From contig JAFPAK010000169.1 in the NCBI GenBank assembly GCA_017390825.1, positions 1 to 5,654 of the forward strand: a stretch of 5,654 nucleotides of DNA, read 5' to 3'. Shown here one piece after another: positions 1-4,574 of this stretch. Under the pieces are notes generated by a model, which saw only the letters and a list, made by a program, of their open reading frames with translations, was not told the DNA's origin and searched no databases. The position numbers and the translations under genes are program-made. Each line of letters opens with the position of its first letter. Position 1 is the stretch's first letter. The DNA comes from Clostridia bacterium (GTDB lineage: Bacteria; Bacillota_A; Clostridia; Oscillospirales; Acutalibacteraceae).

Positions 1-1164
1 ACTGGTGTTTATCGGTGTAATGCCTGTTATCTCATCAGCTGAAGGTGAGAATGAAAGCTCGTATTCTCTTACTCCTCCCATAATGCCGATGATACCGAGG
101 TTCAATGCAACCACTATCGCAAGTGAAGGTATTATACGAAGCAGGTTTTTCGGTTTTCTTGTCAATATCAGCTCATATAGGAAATATGCTACAAGTGCTG
201 CATCATATATAATAAATACTCCGATACCGTCAGATATCACCACATTTGACGAACAATTGATCATATTATGAAGTATTGCAAGTGCAGGCAGACAGATTAG
301 CAGTGTAAACGCTATTCTTCCCAAGCCCTGTACCTTGCGTGATGTGGCGCTTTTTCCGGCAGTTTCGCTCGGACGCCGCTTAAACAAAATGTATGCTACT
401 GCAAAATATATTGCAGCAAGCACGAATGTGTAAGCAGTAGTTACCCACGATGAATAGCTGTTGAATTCACTTTCAAAGGTGAAAAAGCCGAACAGAGCAT
501 TTACTCCGTTTGAAAAAATATTGGTATTTTCCGAAGGAACAAGATAAGTAAGACCGCCGTAAACTGTTCCGGATATCACCGTTGTCATAAGCCTTGGCAT
601 GAAAAGCAACAAAAGTGTAAATACCACATTTGAAAATCCCGTGCCGGTAACGCTCTTTGCTATCAGCATTGCGCTCATCACAAGAAAAGCTGCTGCGATA
701 ACATTAAATACATAAGGGAATACCGTTCCCGGAGTAACTGCAATGAAATTGTGAAATACAAGCAGCATTATTCCATTTATCAGCATAACTACTGCGATTA
801 TACCGATAATGACAGTCATTATTGACGCCGAAAAGCTTATAAGACGGCATCCTCTTGTATAGGGTATAGAATGATAGAAATCACTTCCGTTGCGCTTGTT
901 GAGATAGCTGAACATATTCATAACAAGCAACGGAACGCATATAAACGGCAAAACACCAAAGAATGTTGCAACTTCCGGAAAATCAAACGGAGTAATACCG
1001 GAATATTGACCGTATTCAAAATACTCAATAACTGTGTATAACAGCATAGTAATATATGTAGTGATCGTTGAAACGGCTGCAACGGCGGAAATAACGATTC
1101 CCATAAGACGCAGCTGATGCAGTCCTTCACAATACAGTGAACCGCTGAATATCTTTTTATTCAT
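1..1164 (-). CDS. ABC transporter permease, YtrC/DUF6449-like, partial (C-terminus beyond left edge)
   Basis: This is the membrane-spanning partner of the ABC ATPase encoded just upstream. The frame is open from the ATG at 1164-1162 to the window edge, giving 388 residues without a stop. I count about nine hydrophobic segments, near residues 20-46, 66-86, 109-137, 147-170, 176-205, 241-262, 282-300, 311-335 and 342-364. Residues 92-104 (NGSDFYHSIPYTR) match the 'D-x-YHS-(L/I)-P-x-x-R' signature I associate with clostridial ABC-2-type permeases of the YtrC/DUF6449 kind. After the last helix the chain becomes polar (SADEITGITP), which suggests the start of an extracytoplasmic domain cut by the edge. 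The start is supported by GGAGG at 1178-1174, nine bases upstream. It overlaps the end of the ATPase gene by 8 nt (ATGAATAA), which fits translational coupling. The substrate cannot be read from the sequence; for related Bacillus Ytr systems, involvement in cell-envelope stress is reported. Family assignment is from memory of motifs, not a search. Confidence 0.85.
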   Translation of the reverse strand, partial: MNKKIFSGSLYCEGLHQLRLMGIVISAVAAVSTITTYITMLLYTVIEYFEYGQYSGITPFDFPEVATFFGVLPFICVPLLVMNMFSYLNKRNGSDFYHSIPYTRGCRLISFSASIMTVIIGIIAVVMLINGIMLLVFHNFIAVTPGTVFPYVFNVIAAAFLVMSAMLIAKSVTGTGFSNVVFTLLLLFMPRLMTTVISGTVYGGLTYLVPSENTNIFSNGVNALFGFFTFESEFNSYSSWVTTAYTFVLAAIYFAVAYILFKRRPSETAGKSATSRKVQGLGRIAFTLLICLPALAILHNMINCSSNVVISDGIGVFIIYDAALVAYFLYELILTRKPKNLLRIIPSLAIVVALNLGIIGIMGGVREYELSFSPSADEITGITPINTS

Positions 1165-2071
1165 TTCCTATTTCCTCCAATATATCTTTAAAGTCGTAGC
1201 CCATTGCCTGCATACGATGGGTGAATACCTCCTCAAGAGTAAGCGGAAGCACATCAAGCAGTACGGGATTTAGTGATGAAAGCTTTGCTACTACTTCATC
1301 ACGATCGCCATTGACAATAAGATTTGCAACAGAACCATTTTTATTGTATTCTCGGATCTCGATCTCCTCAAACAGCGAAATATCAAAGTCAGTCGAAAAT
1401 GCTACTTGAACCTTAAACAGAGAGGTCTTCAGGTTCTGAACATCGCTTTCAAGCACAACTCCGCCCTTGTGCAGAAGCACCAACTGATCGCAAGTATCTT
1501 CAAGCTCACGAAGTGAATGTGAGGTGATGATAGCGGTAACATTACGTTCAACAACATCGTTGCATATAAGGCTCTTTACAAAGTTACGCATAACGGGGTC
1601 AAGTCCGTCAAATGTCTCATCAAAAAGCAGGAATTCAGGCTTGGCTGAAAGTGCTAAAATAGTTGCCGCCTGACGCTTCATACCCTTTGAAAAGGTGTTG
1701 ATAGCCTTATTCTTCGGCAGCTTGAATGTATCAAGCAGCATTGTAAATCGGCTTTCATCAAAGTTGGGGTAAATTCTCTTATAGAGCTGCTTCATTCGCA
1801 TTATATTTGACCCGCCGAACAAATACAGCTCATCAGGTACAAATACGATCTTGGACTTTACGGCAGGATTTTCATATACATCCTCACCGTCTATTGTTAT
1901 GTTGCCGCCATCCTTGCGGTAGATGCCGGCAAGCACGCGCAGAAATGTGGATTTACCTGCGCCGTTTGAGCCTACCATTCCATAGATGCAGCCTCTCGGT
2001 ATCTCGCAGTTCACATTATCAAGAGCAACAAAATCATCGAACTTCTTAACGAGATTTTCTGCTTTTATCAT
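1157..2071 (-). CDS. ABC transporter ATP-binding protein, YtrB-like
   Basis: This 304-residue cytoplasmic ATPase should power the permease encoded immediately downstream. The nucleotide-binding domain covers about residues 1-215. Walker A is GSNGAGKST (34-42), the signature motif is FSKGM (127-131), Walker B is FLLFDE with D151 and E152, the D-loop is GLDP (156-159) and the switch histidine is H185 in TSHS. All catalytic residues are therefore present. The Q-loop position in FVPDELYLF carries Asp80 where most ABC ATPases have Gln, and the signature departs from LSGGQ; variants of this kind occur in the exporter-type YtrB/CcmA-like groups. Residues 215-304 form a C-terminal extension ending in an 'LTLEEVF' element common in this group. 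The ATG at 2071-2069 overlaps the TGA of the regulator gene as ATGA, with a strong AAGGAGG at 2085-2079. The last bases overlap the permease start. This is a transporter half; substrate unknown. Confidence 0.93.
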   Translation of the reverse strand: MIKAENLVKKFDDFVALDNVNCEIPRGCIYGMVGSNGAGKSTFLRVLAGIYRKDGGNITIDGEDVYENPAVKSKIVFVPDELYLFGGSNIMRMKQLYKRIYPNFDESRFTMLLDTFKLPKNKAINTFSKGMKRQAATILALSAKPEFLLFDETFDGLDPVMRNFVKSLICNDVVERNVTAIITSHSLRELEDTCDQLVLLHKGGVVLESDVQNLKTSLFKVQVAFSTDFDISLFEEIEIREYNKNGSVANLIVNGDRDEVVAKLSSLNPVLLDVLPLTLEEVFTHRMQAMGYDFKDILEEIGNE

Positions 2072-2454
2072 ACTTTCTCCTCCTTATTGGATAGGTTTTC
2101 ATAAACATCGTCAATTATCGAGCGGAGCCGCTCTGCCGCTAGCCCCTCGAGTGCAAGCACTTCTGCTGCTTTGCGGAAATCGTCGAGCGAATGCGACTGC
2201 AAGCTGATTATCTCTTTAGCATTTTCAGCAACAAAACAACCCTTGCCAGCAACAGAGCATATGTAGCCCTTTGAGCACATATCGGTGTATGCACGTTGAA
2301 TAGTATTCGGATTTACCGAAAGCTCCACAGCGAGCTTTCTCACACTCGGCATAGCGTCACCCGATTTAAGAATGCCCGCCGTTATAAGACGCTCGGTGCA
2401 GCTGCAAAGCTGCTCATATATCGGTGCGCGTGACGATATATCTATCTTAAACAT
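2068..2454 (-). CDS. GntR-family transcriptional regulator, YtrA subfamily
   Basis: This is a 128-residue DNA-binding regulator expected to repress its own operon. The N-terminal winged helix-turn-helix (about residues 10-75) is typical of GntR proteins: APIYEQL, then MPSVRKLAVELSVNPNTIQR at 35-54 containing the recognition helix, then the wing GKGCFV at 70-75. The C-terminal part is only about 50 residues and helical (DDFRKAAEVLALEGL onwards), too short for a FadR or UTRA ligand domain. This marks the YtrA subfamily, which typically controls a neighbouring ABC transporter. I chose the ATG at 2454-2452 because the AAAGGAG at 2467-2461 lies six bases upstream and MFKIDISSRAPIYEQ is the usual N-terminus. 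An in-frame GTG at 2490 would put the start inside the operator palindrome with no ribosome binding site. The 3' end overlaps the ATPase start by 4 nt. The inducing signal is unknown; in Bacillus YtrA systems cell-wall-active antibiotics induce the operon. Confidence 0.93.
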   Translation of the reverse strand: MFKIDISSRAPIYEQLCSCTERLITAGILKSGDAMPSVRKLAVELSVNPNTIQRAYTDMCSKGYICSVAGKGCFVAENAKEIISLQSHSLDDFRKAAEVLALEGLAAERLRSIIDDVYENLSNKEEKV

Positions 2455-2460
2455 TTGCCT

Positions 2461-2467
2461 CTCCTTT
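2461..2467 (-). promoter_or_regulatory. Ribosome binding site fixing the GntR start
   Basis: On the minus strand this reads AAAGGAG, six bases before the ATG at 2454. It decides in favour of that ATG over the in-frame GTG at 2490, which has no comparable site upstream and lies within the operator palindrome. Confidence 0.85.
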
Positions 2468-2475
2468 CTGTGTAT

Positions 2476-2504
2476 CAACTGTACTAACACGATTAGTACA
2501 GTTG
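2476..2504. promoter_or_regulatory. Probable operator of the YtrA-like repressor (perfect inverted repeat)
   Basis: The arms CAACTGTACTAA (2476-2487) and TTAGTACAGTTG (2493-2504) are perfect reverse complements of 12 bp around a 5-bp spacer, CACGA. The palindrome begins two bases downstream of the -10 box, so it covers the expected transcription start (near 2499) and early transcribed region. A repressor there would block initiation or promoter escape. GntR proteins of the YtrA subfamily are known to bind palindromic sites in their own promoters, and the regulator is the first gene downstream, so autoregulation is the natural inference. There is no T-run after it, which argues against a terminator. 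Confidence 0.85.
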
Positions 2505-2505
2505 C

Positions 2506-2534
2506 AGTATAGCATATATGTACATTCTTGTCAA
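2506..2534 (-). promoter_or_regulatory. Sigma-A-type promoter of the regulator-ABC operon
   Basis: On the minus strand a perfect -35 box TTGACA (2534-2529) is followed by 17 bp and a -10 box TATACT (2511-2506), preceded by TGC as in an extended -10. The start of transcription would fall near 2499, inside the palindrome. An 8-bp palindrome, ATGTACAT (2518-2525), lies in the spacer and shares the TGTAC core of the operator half-sites; it could be a secondary contact site, though this is speculative. Confidence 0.85.
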
Positions 2535-2561
2535 GAGTAAATTTTAAATTTTTCTAAAAAG

Positions 2562-2597
2562 AAAAAAATCTGCATTTCCTGTGAAATGCAGATTTTT
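2562..2597 (-). terminator. Rho-independent terminator of ackA
   Basis: The arms at 2564-2578 and 2583-2597 are perfect complements of 15 bp (core TCTGCATTTC) with a 4-nt loop. On the minus strand the hairpin runs into seven T residues (2568-2562). It begins 13 nt past the ackA stop codon and separates ackA from the downstream regulator operon on the same strand, so the operon depends on its own promoter. Confidence 0.92.
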
Positions 2598-2610
2598 ATG
2601 ATAACTTTAA

Positions 2611-3831
2611 TTACAGAGCCGCTGCGATATCTCTTGTATCTCTTGCAATAACTATCTCCTCATTTGTGGGGATAACATATGCAAGCACCTTCGAGTCTTC
2701 ACCGGATATCTTAATGATATTGCTCTGACGGAATGCCTTTTCATTAGCCTCCTCATCAACAGTGATGCCGAGGAATTCCATATTTGAAAGAACTGATTTA
2801 CGAAGTGCAACATTGTTTTCACCGATACCTGCGGTGAATACGATAGCATCAACGCCGTTCATCTCGGCAACATATGAGCCAATAACCTTCTTTATCTGCT
2901 GAACGAGAATATCCATAGCAAGTCTTGCCTGTGCGTAATGCTCACCGTCGGGACCTTCGCCAATAGCATTTTCGAGGTCACGAGAATCTGATGAATAGCC
3001 CTCTGTTACACCGAGGAAGCCGCTCTTCTTATTAAGAAGATCGCTCATCTGTGCAGGAGTGAGATTCTCCTTCTCCATTATGTAAAGAACTGCTGACGGG
3101 TCAACATCGCCGCAACGTGTGCCCATTTCAACGCCTGCAAGGGGAGTAAAGCCCATAGTCGTGTCAATTACCTTGCCATCCTGCACAGCGGAGCATGAAG
3201 AACCGTTGCCGAGGTGACAGGTGATGATCTTTGTTCCCTCTGTCTTACCAAGGATATCGCACATAATTCCGGATACAAATCTGTGTGATGTACCGTGGAA
3301 GCCGTAACGGCGAACCTGATAATCCTTGTAATATTTAGCGGGCAATGCATATCTGAATGATTTTTCGGGCATTGTCTGATGGAAGGCGGTGTCAAATACT
3401 GCTACCTGCGGAACTTCTTTACCGAATACCTCAATGCAAGCACGGATAGCCTGAATGTGAGCCGGATTATGAAGCGGGGCAAGATCGTTGATAGACTCTA
3501 TACCTGCGATAACATCATCATCAATAAGAACTGATTTTGAGAAAAGAGAGCCTCCTTGTACTACACGGTGACCGATAGCAGAGATCTCGCTAAAATCGTC
3601 AATAGCCTTGGTCTCGCCTTCGGTGAGACACTTAATTACACACTGAAATGCATCAGTATGATTTTTCATCGGCATTTTTGCCTCAAATTTAATATCGCCG
3701 GTCTTGTGTGAAATTTCACTATCTCCGCCTATTCTTTCACAAATACCTTTTGCGATAACGCTTTCATCAGTCATATCTATAAACTGATATTTGAGTGATG
3801 AGCTTCCTGCGTTTACAACAAGAATTTTCAT
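2611..3831 (-). CDS. ackA: Acetate kinase
   Basis: Acetate kinase (EC 2.7.2.1) interconverts acetyl phosphate plus ADP with acetate plus ATP in the cytoplasm, the energy-yielding last step of acetate fermentation. The 406-residue length is normal for the family. The N-terminus MKILVVNAGSSSLKYQ contains the conserved Asn7. By position and motif I also recognise R89 (GHRVVQGG), D147 (FDTAF), H179 (GFHGTSHR), the phosphate loop HLGNGSS (206-212), R239 (MGTRCGD) and E391 (TNEE), matching the catalytic set described for the Methanosarcina enzyme. The usual MGTRSGD has Cys for Ser here, probably harmless. No phosphotransacetylase gene (pta), often adjacent, lies beside it; the gene has its own promoter and terminator. 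An AAAGGAG at 3849-3843 sits 11 bases before the ATG, slightly far. The assignment is very secure. Confidence 0.99.
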   Translation of the reverse strand: MKILVVNAGSSSLKYQFIDMTDESVIAKGICERIGGDSEISHKTGDIKFEAKMPMKNHTDAFQCVIKCLTEGETKAIDDFSEISAIGHRVVQGGSLFSKSVLIDDDVIAGIESINDLAPLHNPAHIQAIRACIEVFGKEVPQVAVFDTAFHQTMPEKSFRYALPAKYYKDYQVRRYGFHGTSHRFVSGIMCDILGKTEGTKIITCHLGNGSSCSAVQDGKVIDTTMGFTPLAGVEMGTRCGDVDPSAVLYIMEKENLTPAQMSDLLNKKSGFLGVTEGYSSDSRDLENAIGEGPDGEHYAQARLAMDILVQQIKKVIGSYVAEMNGVDAIVFTAGIGENNVALRKSVLSNMEFLGITVDEEANEKAFRQSNIIKISGEDSKVLAYVIPTNEEIVIARDTRDIAAAL

Positions 3832-3842
3832 AAGTCCATATT

Positions 3843-3849
3843 CTCCTTT
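3843..3849 (-). promoter_or_regulatory. Ribosome binding site of ackA, unusual spacing
   Basis: The minus strand reads AAAGGAG 11 bases before the ackA ATG, longer than the usual 5-9. Another ATG at 3839-3837 lies three bases after the site and opens a three-codon frame (ATG GAC TTA TGA) whose stop overlaps the ackA start as ATGA. The conserved acetate kinase N-terminus leaves no doubt that 3831 is the real start. Confidence 0.75.
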
Positions 3850-3867
3850 TAAATTTACATTATGAAT

Positions 3868-3896
3868 ATTATACTATTAAAAATCGGTAAATTCAA
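3868..3896 (-). promoter_or_regulatory. Sigma-A-type promoter of ackA
   Basis: On the minus strand TTGAAT (3896-3891) and a perfect TATAAT (3873-3868) are separated by 17 bp. Transcription would start near 3861, giving a leader of about 30 nt that contains the ribosome binding site. I saw no clear catabolite-responsive element (cre) around it. Confidence 0.75.
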
Positions 3897-3949
3897 CTGT
3901 TTTTGAGGAATTTATTAAGGAATATACAGAATAATTTACATTTAAATTA

Positions 3950-3978
3950 TTGTAAAAAAATTTATAATGTGTTACACT
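3950..3978 (+). promoter_or_regulatory. Probable promoter of the small membrane protein gene
   Basis: TTGTAA (3950-3955) and TACACT (3973-3978) are spaced by 17 bp, with TG one base before the -10 as in an extended -10 promoter. A perfect TATAAT at 3963-3968 is an alternative -10 but has only a poor -35 (TTTAAA at 3941-3946, 16 bp spacing). Transcription runs away from ackA, whose promoter lies about 55 bp to the left. Confidence 0.5.
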
Positions 3979-4007
3979 AAATAAAAACATTAACGGAGAA
4001 AAATGCT

Positions 4008-4529
4008 ATGGATACCTTTTTCGAACAAATAGTGGTACGCAGAAAACGCCCGCTGGAGCAGGCAACCTTTTTTCTTTCAATATTCTTCGGAGCACTTGCA
4101 ATATTCGTTTCGCTCTTTTTGACTATTGCCGTATTCGGACTGTTTATATTAGTTGCGGTCGGTATCGGTGTAGGTATGTGGTGGATGATAAGCCGCAGCT
4201 ATGTTGAATATGAGTACAGTATCACTAACTCTTATTTTGATATTGACCGTATAACCGGCAAGAAAAAACGCGAACGTCTTATTTCTACCGAATGCTCTGC
4301 ATTTGAGGAGATAGGGCTATACACTCCTGAGGTTGCAGCACGCTTTAAGCAGCGAAGCTTTGATGCAAGAGTTACCGCCTGCAATATTGGTGACGAAGGA
4401 TTATATTACATCATCGTCCGTCATCCGAGGCTGGGTAACACGCTTGTTATAATCCAGCCTGATGACCGTATCAAAAGCGCATTAAAAAAATTCGTTCCGA
4501 GAACGGTACAGGCAGGAGTATTTGAGTAA
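4008..4529 (+). CDS. Small two-helix membrane protein of unknown function, DUF6106-like
   Basis: The function is unknown. The 173-residue product has a short basic N-terminus (MDTFFEQIVVRRKRP), two adjacent hydrophobic segments at about 20-40 and 41-61 forming a membrane hairpin, then a soluble domain of about 110 residues. The piece EYEYSITNSYFDIDRITGKKKRERL (in part, around residues 67-91) resembles an uncharacterised clostridial family that I recall as DUF6106; this is recognition from memory. A tight hairpin followed by a beta-rich segment with Y-x-(I/L)-T-N also recalls bacterial PH-like membrane proteins, which is speculative. By the positive-inside pattern (RRKR before the first helix; basic KKKRER after the second) both termini should be cytoplasmic. 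The ATG at 4008 has GGAG at 3995-3998, nine bases upstream. An ATG at 4003 is out of frame and soon stops. It is a single-gene unit, divergent from ackA and convergent with the LRR gene. Confidence 0.88.
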   Translation: MDTFFEQIVVRRKRPLEQATFFLSIFFGALAIFVSLFLTIAVFGLFILVAVGIGVGMWWMISRSYVEYEYSITNSYFDIDRITGKKKRERLISTECSAFEEIGLYTPEVAARFKQRSFDARVTACNIGDEGLYYIIVRHPRLGNTLVIIQPDDRIKSALKKFVPRTVQAGVFE

Positions 4530-4574
4530 AAAAATACAGTATAGTCTTCACACATTGACTATACTGTATTTTTT
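4528..4574. terminator. Bidirectional intrinsic terminator between convergent genes
   Basis: The arms at 4529-4546 and 4557-4574 are perfect complements of 18 bp (core TACAGTATAGTC) with a 10-nt loop. The right arm ends in six T for the plus strand; the minus strand ends in seven T (4534-4528). It therefore serves both the small membrane protein gene and the LRR gene. The outer A/T ends overlap both TAA stop codons (4527-4529 and 4575-4573). Confidence 0.93.

Noticed and set aside
5..271. Open frame of 88 codons on the plus strand
   Set aside because: It is antisense to the permease coding frame, which is open throughout and shows clear transmembrane and family signals; the antisense product resembles no known protein.
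918..1130. Open frame of 70 codons on the minus strand
   Set aside because: It is a shifted frame within the permease gene with no ribosome binding site and a composition unlike a real protein.
2455..2490. N-terminal extension of the GntR protein from an in-frame GTG at 2490 (12 extra residues)
   Set aside because: The GTG lies inside the operator palindrome close to the predicted transcription start, lacks a ribosome binding site, and the extra residues are not part of the usual family N-terminus.
2476..2504. The palindrome as a terminator hairpin
   Set aside because: No T-run follows on either strand, and its place directly after the -10 box before the regulator gene fits an operator much better.
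3832..4007. Riboswitch, small RNA or cre site in the ackA upstream region
   Set aside because: The region is short and very AT-rich, the predicted ackA leader is only about 30 nt, and I saw no conserved aptamer pattern or convincing cre consensus.
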